Translations under genes and position numbers: made by a program
Shown: positions 1 to 9,355 of the stretch, piece by piece
Layout: each line of letters opens with the position of its first letter
Numbering within the stretch: the stretch's first letter is position 1
The notes under the pieces: model-generated
Databases searched by the model: none
Told to the model about the DNA's origin: nothing
The model's input: the letters and a program-made list of their open reading frames with translations, nothing else
Assembly: GCA_947259105.1 (NCBI GenBank)
Contig: CAMYKU010000040.1
Span: 1-48,902, forward strand
Direction of reading: 5' to 3'
Length of the DNA stretch: 48,902 nt
Source of the DNA: an uncultured Alphaproteobacteria bacterium
GTDB taxonomy: Bacteria; Pseudomonadota; Alphaproteobacteria; UBA8366; JADFVY01

Positions 1-126
1 CTCGCCGGCAGGGCCGGCGGCCATGTTGAGCGGCGCACCGGTTGCCGTGGTGAGGCGGTTCAGGGAATCGAAGGCGCTGACCGTGACGTTCGCCCGAGGA
101 GTTCGAACAACTTCAACCGGAACCAT
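1..126 (-). CDS. Partial hypothetical protein, N-terminal fragment cut by window edge
   Basis: An open minus-strand frame starts at an ATG (complement of 124-126) and runs off the left edge, giving 42 residues that begin MVPVEVVRTPRANVTV. From about the eleventh codon most third positions are G or C, as in the real genes nearby, which is the main argument that it is coding. I do not recognise the family, and no clear ribosome binding site is visible. The opposite strand is also open over much of this stretch, so the call is weak. Confidence 0.3.
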   Translation of the reverse strand, partial: MVPVEVVRTPRANVTVSAFDSLNRLTTATGAPLNMAAGPAGE

Positions 127-227
127 GGAACGCCGCGCAGCGGCCCATGGCGCCAGACGCAACCTGTCCTTGATTTACTCTCTCACCTAAGGGATCCGGT
201 AAACCCGGGTTAGCTCAGGGTGTCCCT

Positions 228-386
228 TCACGGCGACCGCACCGCCGCCATCTGCGCCGCCAGCATCGCCTCCAGCGCGTCGCGCGGGGCCAGCGCCGCG
301 ATCCACGCCGCCACGTCCCTGCCGCCTGTCTGCGGTGCCGTCTCGTCCATGGCCTTGCCGCCCGTTGCATTGTCTTCGCGGCTCAC
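228..386 (-). pseudogene. Short truncated ORF, possibly a phage-associated remnant
   Basis: A 52-codon minus-strand frame starts at GTG (complement of 384-386; an internal ATG lies at 348-350). It contains the peptide RDVAAWIAALAPRDALEAML followed by AAQMAAVRSP and a stop. The helical pattern with a DALEAMLAAQM core reminds me of a family of small alphaproteobacterial proteins that normally continue well past this point, so I read it as a decayed or truncated copy. This rests on memory of the pattern, not on a search. Its codons have the high GC third positions of local genes. A genuine short gene is the alternative. Confidence 0.35.
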
Positions 387-486
387 ACACGCCGCCTGTT
401 GGTGGCTGCTCGGCGCGTGTTCCTATTTCGTTCTACCCATCCTGCGGATTGCAGGGTCTGCCTTCAAGGGCGGCACGAAAAGGCCA

Positions 487-512
487 ACCACAGAGACGCA
501 GAGGCACAGAGA
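487..512. repeat. CACAGAGAC-type short repeat
   Basis: The stretch contains CACAGAGAC twice around GCAGAGG. Near-identical strings occur between genes in many unrelated bacterial genomes and create spurious ORFs reading NHRDAEAQR, as this one does on the plus strand. It is intergenic here, between the truncated ORF and the end of kptA. Confidence 0.35.
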
Positions 513-565
513 CGGCCGTGTTCTTCGCGTTCCGGGGACGCGAATTCCGGGTTCCCGCGGTCGCG

Positions 566-1117
566 TTACGCGCCGGGAAAGCGGATATATGCGGGCGGCA
601 CGTCGTCGGTCAGCCAGACGCCGTTTTCCGAGACGTAGAGTGGATGCCCGGCCCGGAACAAGTCGCCGGCGCGGACCTCCAGGACCACCGGCCTGCCCTT
701 GCGCCGCCCGACGGCGGCGGCGGTTTCCCGGTCGGGCGAGAGGTGCACATGGTGGCGCGTCATGCGCTTCAGCCCGCTGCGGCGGATCGCGTCCAGAAAC
801 TGCGGCGCGGTGCCGTGATACAGTGTCTCCGGCGGCTCGACCGGCTTGTAGCCCAGTTCCACCTCGACGGAATGGCCCTGGCTCGCGCGGATGTGCGCGC
901 CGTCGGCGCTGATCGCAAAGCGCTTCTTCTCATTGGTCTCCACGACTTCCTGCAGATCACCACGCGTTATCGACCTGCCGGCCTTCGCCGCGCCCGCCAG
1001 CAGTGCGTCGATGCCGGTCCACCCCTCTTCGTCCAGTTCGAGCTCGATACTGTCCGGCCGGTGCCGCAGCACGTAACTCAGGAACTTGCTCAGTTCGGTG
1101 CGTTTGCGCTTTAGCAT
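566..1117 (-). CDS. kptA: RNA 2'-phosphotransferase (KptA/Tpt1 family)
   Basis: KptA/Tpt1 enzymes move a 2'-phosphate from RNA to NAD+, giving ADP-ribose 1'',2''-cyclic phosphate. Fungi use this in tRNA splicing; the bacterial role is not settled. The 183-residue product has the family landmarks in order: LSKFLSYVLRHRP near the N-terminus, NEKKRF, RASQGHS (about residues 79-85), LYHGT (about 100), HVHLSPD, and VWLTDDVPPAYI at the C-terminus. These include the Arg and His positions used for NAD and phosphate binding. I start at MLKRKR because family members begin there; an upstream in-frame ATG would add 17 residues encoded by a dispersed repeat. The gene follows the ABC-F gene on the same strand. 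Confidence 0.93.
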   Translation of the reverse strand: MLKRKRTELSKFLSYVLRHRPDSIELELDEEGWTGIDALLAGAAKAGRSITRGDLQEVVETNEKKRFAISADGAHIRASQGHSVEVELGYKPVEPPETLYHGTAPQFLDAIRRSGLKRMTRHHVHLSPDRETAAAVGRRKGRPVVLEVRAGDLFRAGHPLYVSENGVWLTDDVPPAYIRFPGA

Positions 1118-1144
1118 GTCTTCGCTCTCGATATCCCCTCCTGT

Positions 1145-1175
1145 AACCCGCAGAAAACGCCGGTGCATGGGGTTG
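1145..1175. repeat. 31-bp dispersed repeat, copy A
   Basis: This 31-bp stretch between kptA and the ABC-F gene is an exact inverted copy of 10555-10585, more than 9 kb away. On the minus strand its core reads CCCATGCACCGGCG. Because it contains an ATG it creates a false N-terminal extension (MHRRFLRV) in front of kptA, and the same peptide appears at the other copy. It therefore looks like a mobile or dispersed intergenic sequence, not a coding part of either gene. Confidence 0.7.
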
Positions 1176-1207
1176 AATGCCCGCGTGGGGAGTGCAGCCG
1201 GCCGGTC

Positions 1208-3091
<1,884 letters not shown>

Positions 3092-3137
3092 GGCGGCGCT
3101 CGCCTGGCGTCCTTCCACTTACGCGGAACCGGCACCA

Positions 3138-3203
3138 GCCCGCTCCCCCACCCGGCCGCCCAACGGTATCGTACTCTGTGGGTGGCCGGGTGGGGGAGCG
3201 GGC
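3138..3203. repeat. Intergenic inverted repeat with 25-nt arms
   Basis: Two 25-nt arms (3138-3162 and 3179-3203) are inverted copies with a single mismatch, separated by 16 nt, and weaker pairing extends outward on both sides. The core of one arm is GGCCGGGTGGGGGAGCGGGC. It lies between the divergent ABC-F and ndk genes and has no T-run, so it looks like a dispersed palindromic element and not a terminator. Confidence 0.7.
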
Positions 3204-3361
3204 CGGCGCCGAACAATGATGAAATCAACTACCACTTCTGTCTTGCGCCGCAAAGACGGATGCAGCGAAACCGGTCTTGTCCGCGTGGCCCGGCCCGTCT
3301 ATAACCCCGCGACCGTTTCACCCGGCGGGCTCGCCGCCGCAAAATTCCAGGGAATCAGAGG

Positions 3362-3784
3362 ATGGCCAAGGAACGAACTCTTTCGATCATCAAACCCGAC
3401 GCGACCCGCCGCAACCTGACCGGCCAGATCAACGCGCGCTTCGAGGCGGCCGGGTTGCGCATCGTCGCGCAGAAGCGCCTGCGGCTGACCCGCGAGCGGG
3501 CGGAGGGCTTCTACGCGGTCCACAAGGAGCGCCCGTTCTACGGCGACCTGTGCAGCTTCATGACCTCGGGGCCGGTCGTCGTCCAGGTGCTCGAAGGCGA
3601 CGATGCAGTCGCCCGCAACCGCGAGATCATGGGCGCGACCAACCCGGCCGAGGCGGACGCGGGGACGATCCGCAAGGATTTCGCCGAGTCGATCGAGGCG
3701 AACTCGGTGCACGGCTCAGATTCGGTCGAGAACGCGGCCGTCGAGATCAGTTTCTTCTTCGACGAGGACGAGATCGTCGGCTGA
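3362..3784 (+). CDS. ndk: Nucleoside diphosphate kinase
   Basis: The enzyme transfers the gamma phosphate of ATP to nucleoside diphosphates through a phosphohistidine, balancing the cytosolic NTP pool. The 140-residue product is full length for the family. It begins [11 protein letters not shown] and carries the nucleotide-binding positions, the [12 protein letters not shown] loop and the active-site segment NSVHGSDS, whose His (about residue 117) is phosphorylated. The ATG at 3362 is the canonical N-terminus. It is a single gene, diverging from the ABC-F gene and followed by a hairpin. Confidence 0.98.
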   Translation: MAKERTLSIIKPDATRRNLTGQINARFEAAGLRIVAQKRLRLTRERAEGFYAVHKERPFYGDLCSFMTSGPVVVQVLEGDDAVARNREIMGATNPAEADAGTIRKDFAESIEANSVHGSDSVENAAVEISFFFDEDEIVG

Positions 3785-3809
3785 GCGGCGCGCACGGCGG
3801 GATGAAGAA

Positions 3810-3833
3810 GGGCGCGCCGCAGCGGACGCGCCC
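3810..3833. terminator. Probable bidirectional terminator
   Basis: GGGCGCG (3810-3816) pairs perfectly with CGCGCCC (3827-3833) across a 10-nt loop. It sits 26 nt after the ndk stop and just beyond the end of the convergent minus-strand small ORF. The T-run is poor on the plus strand (TGTCGCTTT), so efficiency is uncertain. Confidence 0.5.
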
Positions 3834-3859
3834 TGTCGCTTTATCCCGGCCGGTCCGGT

Positions 3860-4000
3860 TCAGAAGACGAAGACCAGCCCGAGCAGTCCCAGCCCCGCCA
3901 GCGACGCCGCAGCGGAGATGATCATCAGCTTCCAGATCTTGTCCCAAGTCTGCAGGTTTTCCTGTGGCGCGTGTAGGAAGTCCATCTTGTTGCCCGTCAT
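3860..4000 (-). CDS. Small single-pass membrane protein, possibly aa3-type cytochrome oxidase subunit IV
   Basis: A 46-residue frame starts at ATG (complement of 3998-4000) behind GAGGGAACCG. The N-terminal half contains the polar segment NLQTWDKIWKL; the C-terminal half is one hydrophobic helix, MIISAAASLAGLGLLGLVF. Small alphaproteobacterial proteins of the bacterial aa3-type cytochrome c oxidase subunit IV class have this build: a short amphipathic Thr/Trp-containing head and one membrane helix. The family call is inference from architecture. It lies 35 bp after purN on the same strand and ends just before the hairpin shared with ndk. No oxidase genes are in the window. Confidence 0.6.
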   Translation of the reverse strand: MTGNKMDFLHAPQENLQTWDKIWKLMIISAAASLAGLGLLGLVFVF

Positions 4001-4035
4001 CGGTTCCCTCATTAAGTCCCAGAGTCCCGCCCTTG

Positions 4036-4716
4036 CTATACCGGCGCGACGGAATTGGCAAGCTGGCCGGTGTCCGGGTTGCGCAGCACCGCATCCGGCG
4101 CCGCCGCGTCGACGATCGCCCGGTCGCCCTCGACCGTGACCCTGCCTTCGGCCACGAGGCGCAGCGCCATCGGGTAGATGATGTGTTCCTGTTCGAGAAT
4201 GCGTGCGGCCAGGGTCTCGCCGGTATCGCCGGGCAGCACCGGCACGGCGGCCTGGGCGACGATCGGCCCGGTGTCCATGTCGCTGCGCACGAAATGCACC
4301 GTGCAGCCGGCGATCTTCACGCCGGCCGCGAGCGCGCGTCGATGCGTGTCGAGGCCCTTGAAGGCGGGCAGCAGGGCGGGATGGACGTTCAGCATCCGGT
4401 CGCGCCAGGCGTCCACGAATGCCGGGTCCAGAAGCCGCATGAAACCGGCAAGGCAGACCAGCTCGGCGCCCGCTTTGCGGATCTCCGCGTCCATCGCCGC
4501 ATCGAACGACGCGCGGTCGGGGAAATCCCGGTGCGGGACGATTGCGGTCGCGAGGCCGGCCTCGCGGGCGAAGTCGAGGCCCGCCGCATCCGCCCGGTTG
4601 GACAGCACCAGGACGATCTCGGCGGGATAGTCCGGGGCGGCGCAGGCGCGGGCCAGCGCCCGCATGTTGCTGCCGCGGCCGGAGATGAGGATCGCGACTT
4701 TCAGCAGACCACTCAT
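4036..4716 (-). CDS. purN: Phosphoribosylglycinamide formyltransferase
   Basis: PurN formylates GAR to FGAR using 10-formyltetrahydrofolate, the third step of purine synthesis. The 226-residue product starts [12 protein letters not shown], the nucleotide-binding loop. It contains the catalytic segment [16 protein letters not shown] (Asn and His) and, further on, DMDTGPIV with the catalytic Asp. I start at [10 protein letters not shown]; the longest frame reads 49 codons further into purM and is artificial. Its ATG overlaps the purM stop by four bases (ATGA), so the two genes are almost certainly translationally coupled. Confidence 0.97.
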   Translation of the reverse strand: MSGLLKVAILISGRGSNMRALARACAAPDYPAEIVLVLSNRADAAGLDFAREAGLATAIVPHRDFPDRASFDAAMDAEIRKAGAELVCLAGFMRLLDPAFVDAWRDRMLNVHPALLPAFKGLDTHRRALAAGVKIAGCTVHFVRSDMDTGPIVAQAAVPVLPGDTGETLAARILEQEHIIYPMALRLVAEGRVTVEGDRAIVDAAAPDAVLRNPDTGQLANSVAPV

Positions 4717-5702
4717 TGTCCGGTTCCGACGGTCACCGCCGGCCCGTCGCCACGCCCGGCGATGCGGCCAATTTCGAAGACCGTCTCGCCGGCGCCGGCC
4801 AGCGTGGCACGCACGGCCGCCACCGACTCCGGCGCGACGACCAGCGCCATGCCGACGCCGCAATTGAATGTTCTGTGCATCTCATGATGCGCGATTCCGC
4901 CCGCCTCGGCCAGCCAGCCGAACACCGGCGGCTCCGGCCATGCCGCCGCGTCCAGCAGGGCCGCGAGACCGTCCGGCAGCACGCGCGGCAGGTTTTCGAT
5001 CAGCCCGCCGCCGGTGATGTGGGCAAGCGCGTGCACGCCACCGCCGCGGATCGCTGCAAGGCAGCTCTTCACGTAGATCCGCGTCGGCTCCAGCAGCGCC
5101 TCGCCGAGCGGCCGCTGCGAATCGAACGGTGCCGGCGCTGCATAATCCAGCCCCTGCAGCTCCACCACCTTGCGCACCAGCGAGAAGCCGTTGGAGTGGA
5201 GCCCGCTGGAGGCGAGCCCGAGTACGACGTCGCCGTCTGCGACCCCCGATCCGGTCAGCACCGCGTCGCGTTCCACGGCGCCGACGGAAAAGCCGGCAAG
5301 ATCGTAGTCGCCGCCTTCATACATGCCGGGCATTTCCGCGGTTTCGCCGCCGATCAGGGCGCAGCCGGCCTGGCGGCAGCCCTCGGCGATGCCGGCGACC
5401 ACCGTGCGCGCGGTCTCGACGTCCAGCTTGCCCGTCGCGAAATAATCGAGGAACACCAGCGGCTCCGCGCCCTGCACGACAAGGTCGTTGACGCACATCG
5501 CCACCAGATCGATCCCCACGGTCCCGTGCAGTCCCGCGGAAAGCGCGATCTTCAGCTTGGTGCCGACGCCGTCGGTCGCCGCCACCAGCACCGGATCGCG
5601 GTACCCCGCGGCGGCGGGATCGAAGAGGCCCCCGAAGCCGCCGAGGGTGGCGTCGGCGCCCGGCCGCATGGTGCTGCGGGCCAGGGGCTTTATCGCCTCC
5701 AC
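4713..5702 (-). CDS. purM: Phosphoribosylformylglycinamidine cyclo-ligase (AIR synthetase), start unresolved
   Basis: PurM closes the imidazole ring, turning FGAM into AIR with ATP. Family landmarks are present: [55 protein letters not shown] and the C-terminal [13 protein letters not shown]. The coordinate given is the first usable start (GTG at 5702), but the same frame stays coding upstream and encodes [16 protein letters not shown], a conserved N-terminal segment, before any such start. The only nearby ATG (5782-5780) is one frame off: inserting one C would read [15 protein letters not shown]. So there is a one-base deletion, a sequence error, or an unusual start such as the CTG at 5750. 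The gene overlaps purN by 4 bp and diverges from the DUF2066 gene. Confidence 0.9.
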   Translation of the reverse strand: MEAIKPLARSTMRPGADATLGGFGGLFDPAAAGYRDPVLVAATDGVGTKLKIALSAGLHGTVGIDLVAMCVNDLVVQGAEPLVFLDYFATGKLDVETARTVVAGIAEGCRQAGCALIGGETAEMPGMYEGGDYDLAGFSVGAVERDAVLTGSGVADGDVVLGLASSGLHSNGFSLVRKVVELQGLDYAAPAPFDSQRPLGEALLEPTRIYVKSCLAAIRGGGVHALAHITGGGLIENLPRVLPDGLAALLDAAAWPEPPVFGWLAEAGGIAHHEMHRTFNCGVGMALVVAPESVAAVRATLAGAGETVFEIGRIAGRGDGPAVTVGTGQ

Positions 5703-5841
5703 CAGCGCTTCGCCGGCATCGATGTCGACGCCCGCAGCGCGATAATCCAGGTTCTTCCGCGACGTTTCGGTTGTTATGGCATCCTCGCTGCCGAGCTAGT
5801 ATAAACGGGCGCCAAAGATACTTGATCCGGTATGGTTTGCA

Positions 5842-6951
5842 ATGATCGATAAATCGAGACTGAAACGTGTCGCGCGCGCTGGCTTCGCCGTGCTGGCGCT
5901 GGCGGCGATTTCCTGCGGCGGGGCCGGGGCCCAGGATCTCTTCGAGGTCACTGGCCTGCAGGTTGACGCGCGCGCCGCCGACGAGCTTCAGGCCAAGTAC
6001 GAGGGCATCGCCGAGGCGCAGCAGCAGGCGCTGCAAGCGGTGTTCCGGCGACTGGTATCGCCCGAAAATGTGGTGCGTTTGCCCGAGGTCACCTCGGACA
6101 TGCTCACTGCGATGGTCCGCGATTACGATATCTCCGATGAGAAATTCGGCGGCGGCCGGTATCTTGCCACGCTGTCGGTCCGGTTCGAGCCGCGAGAGGT
6201 CGCGGCGGTGCTGCGTTCGCAGCGCATTCCGTTCGCCATGACCCGAAGCCTGCCGATCGTCGTCCTGCCGGTGATCGACACCGGGACGGCGCGGCGGCTC
6301 TGGGACGATCCCAATCCCTGGCGCGAGGCCTGGGCGGGGCAGTTGCCGCAACCGGGCCTGTTCACGCTGGTCATGCCGATCGGCGATCTGTCGGATGTGG
6401 CGGCGATCAACGTCAACCATGCGCTGGCCGGCGACCCGGTGGGCCTCGAGGAGATCGCAGGCAAATACCAGGCGGCTGGCGCCGTGGTTGCCGTGGCATC
6501 CGTCGGACGTGGCAGCGATGCCGGCCGCGCGGTCAACGTCGTCCTGACGTTCTCGGGCGGCGGCTATGACGGCAGGACGATCGAGCGCCGGTACTCCGGC
6601 AGCGGCAGCCTTCAGAGCTTCCTGAACCAGGTCGTCGCCAAGCTGCTGCGCGATCTCGAATCGGGCTGGAAGAAGGAGAACATGCTCGATTTCACCCAGG
6701 AAGAGCGTATTTCCGTTCTTGTGCCGATTGCGGGGCTGGGCAACTGGATCGAAATCCGCGACCGGTTGTCCGCGATGGCCCGCATCCAGAACGTCGCTGT
6801 CGCCCGCATGTCCCGTCAGATGGCCGAGGTCGATATCGTCTATGTCGGCACCACCGACCAACTGCGTTCCGCGCTGGCGCTGCAGGGGCTGGAGCTTGTA
6901 TTCTCGCCCGAAACCCCGCTGTGGGTGCTGCGTCCGTTCGCAAACCGTTGA
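5842..6951 (+). CDS. DUF2066 domain-containing exported protein
   Basis: A 369-residue protein with an N-terminal basic stretch and hydrophobic core (FAVLALAAISCGGAGA), consistent with export; AGA-QD would be a signal peptidase I site. A Cys inside this segment makes a lipoprotein conceivable, but the lipobox is poor. The body matches what I know of DUF2066: an opening FEVTGLQVDARA segment, AQQQALQAVFRRL, and later LPIVVLPVIDTG and LWDDPNPWREAW. The function of the family is not established. It is the first gene of a close plus-strand run (gaps of 32 bp, then overlaps) leading to a phosphatidyltransferase, a permease and HdaA, an order I associate with alphaproteobacteria. Confidence 0.85.
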   Translation: MIDKSRLKRVARAGFAVLALAAISCGGAGAQDLFEVTGLQVDARAADELQAKYEGIAEAQQQALQAVFRRLVSPENVVRLPEVTSDMLTAMVRDYDISDEKFGGGRYLATLSVRFEPREVAAVLRSQRIPFAMTRSLPIVVLPVIDTGTARRLWDDPNPWREAWAGQLPQPGLFTLVMPIGDLSDVAAINVNHALAGDPVGLEEIAGKYQAAGAVVAVASVGRGSDAGRAVNVVLTFSGGGYDGRTIERRYSGSGSLQSFLNQVVAKLLRDLESGWKKENMLDFTQEERISVLVPIAGLGNWIEIRDRLSAMARIQNVAVARMSRQMAEVDIVYVGTTDQLRSALALQGLELVFSPETPLWVLRPFANR

Positions 6952-6983
6952 TGCGATCGCTTTAGCGGCCGAGGATAGCCATC

Positions 6984-7553
6984 GTGACTTTCCCCCTGAA
7001 GGCCCTGCCCAATGTCATCAGCATTGCCCGGTTTCTGGCGGTTCCGGTGGTGGTATGGCTGATCCTGGCCGGCCACATGACCGCGGCCTTCTGGGTCTTC
7101 GTCGGCGCCGGCGTCTCGGATGCCGTCGACGGGTATCTGGCCAAGCGGCTGAACGCCCGTACCGTGATCGGCAGCTATCTGGATCCGCTCGCCGACAAGC
7201 TGCTGCTCATTGCGATCTACCTGTTGCTCGGGCGTGAGGGTCATATTCCGGTCTGGCTGGTGGTGCTGGTCATCGCCCGCGATGCGGCGCTGCTGGCCGG
7301 CTCGCTGCTGGTGGTCAGGAGCGACCGCACCTCGGCCATGCGGCCGTTGCTGGTCAGCAAGCTGAACACCAGCCTCCAGATCGTGCTTGCGGGGCTGGTC
7401 ATGGCGCGGCTCGGTCTCGGCTGGCCGGACATCGGCATCGGCCTGGACGTGCTGGTCTATGCCGTCGCGGTCACCACGCTCGTCTCGGGTGGCGCCTATC
7501 TGTGGCGCATGCGGACGGGACCGGCGACCGGCGCGCCGGGAGACGACGGATGA
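6984..7553 (+). CDS. CDP-alcohol phosphatidyltransferase family protein (PgsA-like)
   Basis: These integral membrane enzymes move a phosphatidyl group from CDP-diacylglycerol to an alcohol such as glycerol 3-phosphate. The 189-residue product is strongly hydrophobic with about five or six membrane segments. Its signature is SDAVDGYLAKRLNARTVIGS then YLDPLADK, keeping the metal-binding Asp residues of the D-x2-D-G ... G-x3-D-x3-D motif; the usual AR of the motif is AK here. It starts at GTG behind GAGGA. The specific alcohol cannot be told, and this shorter form need not be the housekeeping PgsA. The stop overlaps the permease start by 4 bp. Confidence 0.9.
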   Translation: MTFPLKALPNVISIARFLAVPVVVWLILAGHMTAAFWVFVGAGVSDAVDGYLAKRLNARTVIGSYLDPLADKLLLIAIYLLLGREGHIPVWLVVLVIARDAALLAGSLLVVRSDRTSAMRPLLVSKLNTSLQIVLAGLVMARLGLGWPDIGIGLDVLVYAVAVTTLVSGGAYLWRMRTGPATGAPGDDG

Positions 7554-8653
7554 CCACCCGGCAGCGCATATGGTCGTGGGGCATCGGGCTCGCCGTCTTC
7601 ATCGGCCTGTTCTACCTGCTGCGCGGCGTCATGCTGCCCTTCGTGGCCGGCATGGCGGTCGCCTATTTCCTCGACCCGGCCTGCGACTGGCTCGAGAGGA
7701 GAGGGGCCTCCCGCACGATCGCGACGGTCATCATCAGCGCCGTCTTCTTCCTGCTCGTGGCGCTCACCCTCGTATTGCTGGTACCGCTGTTATACGGCCA
7801 GCTGGTTGACCTGTTGCAGAAATTCCCCGGCTACCTCTCGGCGCTGCGCGAGAAGCTGGTGCCGCTGATCGCCAGTCTCGAGCCGCTGATCGGCGAGGAG
7901 GGGATCGCCCAGCTCCGCGGCGCGCTTGCCGATCACGGCGGCGACGCCATCCGCTGGCTGGGGCAGATGATGGGCGGCGTGCTGGCCCGCGTCGAGACCG
8001 TTTTCAGTCTGTTCTCGCTCCTCGTCATCACGCCGATCGTCTCGTTCTACCTGCTGCGCGACTGGGACCGTCTGGTGGCCAAGATCGACAGCTGGCTGCC
8101 GCGCGCGCACGCAGAGACGATCCGCGAACAGTTCCGCAAGATCGACGAGACGCTGGCCGGATTCGTGCGCGGCCAGGTCACGGTCTGCCTGCTGCTCGGC
8201 CTGTTCTACGGCGTCGGGCTGACCCTGGTCGGGCTCGAATCCGGCTTCATCGTCGGCTTCGGCACCGGCCTCGTCTCGTTCGTCCCGTATTTCGGCATGC
8301 TGATCGGTTTCGCGGTCGGCATCGTGATCGCCATCGTGCAATTCGGCGATCCCGTTTCGATCGCCATGGTCGCCGGCGTGTTTCTGGTCGGCCAGTTCAT
8401 CGAGGGCAACTTCGTGACCCCGAACCTGGTCGGCGAGCGGATCGGCCTGCATCCCGTGTGGGTGATCTTCGCGCTGCTCGCGGGCGGCGCGTTGCTGGGC
8501 TTCGTCGGTGTGTTGATCGCCGTGCCGACCGCCGCGGTGATCGGCGTGGTGCTGCGGTTCTCGATCGACGCGTATCTGCAAAGCCCGCTCTATCTGCACG
8601 ACGCGCCCGGGGAGTCCGGTTCCGGCGGAGGAGACGGGGACGGTTCGTCTTGA
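7550..8653 (+). CDS. AI-2E family transporter (PerM-like permease)
   Basis: A 367-residue polytopic membrane protein of the PerM/AI-2E exporter family; the substrates of most members are unknown. It shows paired N-terminal helices (GIGLAVFIGLFYLLRGVMLP), a cytoplasmic region with the family segment TPIVSFYLLRDWDRL, and a C-terminal half with GFGTGLVSFVPYFGM and FIEGNFVTPNLVGERIGLHP, all typical. I start at MTTRQRIW because its ATG overlaps the upstream stop; the longest frame begins 16 codons earlier inside the phosphatidyltransferase gene. The C-terminal tail is Gly/Ser/Asp rich. Its stop overlaps the hdaA TTG start. Confidence 0.93.
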   Translation: MTTRQRIWSWGIGLAVFIGLFYLLRGVMLPFVAGMAVAYFLDPACDWLERRGASRTIATVIISAVFFLLVALTLVLLVPLLYGQLVDLLQKFPGYLSALREKLVPLIASLEPLIGEEGIAQLRGALADHGGDAIRWLGQMMGGVLARVETVFSLFSLLVITPIVSFYLLRDWDRLVAKIDSWLPRAHAETIREQFRKIDETLAGFVRGQVTVCLLLGLFYGVGLTLVGLESGFIVGFGTGLVSFVPYFGMLIGFAVGIVIAIVQFGDPVSIAMVAGVFLVGQFIEGNFVTPNLVGERIGLHPVWVIFALLAGGALLGFVGVLIAVPTAAVIGVVLRFSIDAYLQSPLYLHDAPGESGSGGGDGDGSS

Positions 8654-9336
8654 GCGAACCGGCCCAGATTCCCCTCGACCTGCCGCACCGGCCGGCGATG
8701 GGCGCCGCCGATTTCCTGGTCGCGCCGTGCAATCGCGATGCCGTGGCGCTGCTCGACCGCTGGCCCGCCTGGCCCGGCCCGGCGCTGGTGGTGCACGGCC
8801 CGGATGGCTGCGGCAAGACGCATCTGACCCATGTCTGGCGGGCGCAGAGCGGCGCCGCGGCGATCTCGCGGGATGCGCTGACGCCCGACGCCGTGCCGGA
8901 CCTGCTGGGATCCGCCCGCGCCGCCGTCGTCGAGGACGCGGATCGTGGCACCGACGAGCGGGCGCTGCTGCATCTGCATAACGTGCTGGCCGAGGATGGC
9001 GGACATCTGCTGCTCACGGCGCGGCGTCCCCCGGCAGAATGGGGGGTGGCCCTGCCGGACCTTGCATCGCGGCTCGGCGCGGCGATGAGCGTCGCGGTCG
9101 GGGCCCCGGACGACGCGCTGATCGGCGCCGTCCTGGTCAAGCATTTCGCGGACCGGCAGCTCGCGGTGGACCCCGCCGTGGTCACCTACCTGCAGGCCCG
9201 CATGGAACGGTCGTTCGCGTCCGCGCGGACGCTGACGGCGGCGCTGGACGCGGCGGCGCTGGCCGCAAAACGGAGGATCACCGTGAAGCTGGCGCGCGAT
9301 GTGCTGCGGCGGCTCGAGGAACATCGAGACAGTTGA
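8650..9336 (+). CDS. hdaA: HdaA/DnaA-like replication regulator
   Basis: A 228-residue AAA+ protein related to the ATPase part of DnaA, without DnaA's DNA-binding domain. In Caulobacter HdaA works with the sliding clamp to convert DnaA-ATP to DnaA-ADP and so limits replication initiation. The short N-terminus QIPLDLPH resembles a clamp-binding peptide. Walker A is GPDGCGKTH (about 50-58), followed by a degenerate Walker B VVEDADRG and the C-terminal ARMERSFASARTLTAALD. I chose the TTG at 8650, overlapping the permease stop, because it keeps the QIPLDLPH peptide; the next ATG (8699) would remove it. Its position last in the DUF2066-phosphatidyltransferase-permease run supports the call. Confidence 0.88.
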   Translation: MSEPAQIPLDLPHRPAMGAADFLVAPCNRDAVALLDRWPAWPGPALVVHGPDGCGKTHLTHVWRAQSGAAAISRDALTPDAVPDLLGSARAAVVEDADRGTDERALLHLHNVLAEDGGHLLLTARRPPAEWGVALPDLASRLGAAMSVAVGAPDDALIGAVLVKHFADRQLAVDPAVVTYLQARMERSFASARTLTAALDAAALAAKRRITVKLARDVLRRLEEHRDS

Positions 9337-9355
9337 GACAAGGGAGACAAAAGCG

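Noticed and set aside
220..912. Long plus-strand frames across kptA
   Set aside because: Arg/Pro/Ala-rich shadow frames opposite a clearly identified gene; typical in GC-rich DNA.
5317..6861. 514-residue minus-strand frame across purM and the DUF2066 gene
   Set aside because: It runs antisense to one real gene and out of frame through another; no family motif.
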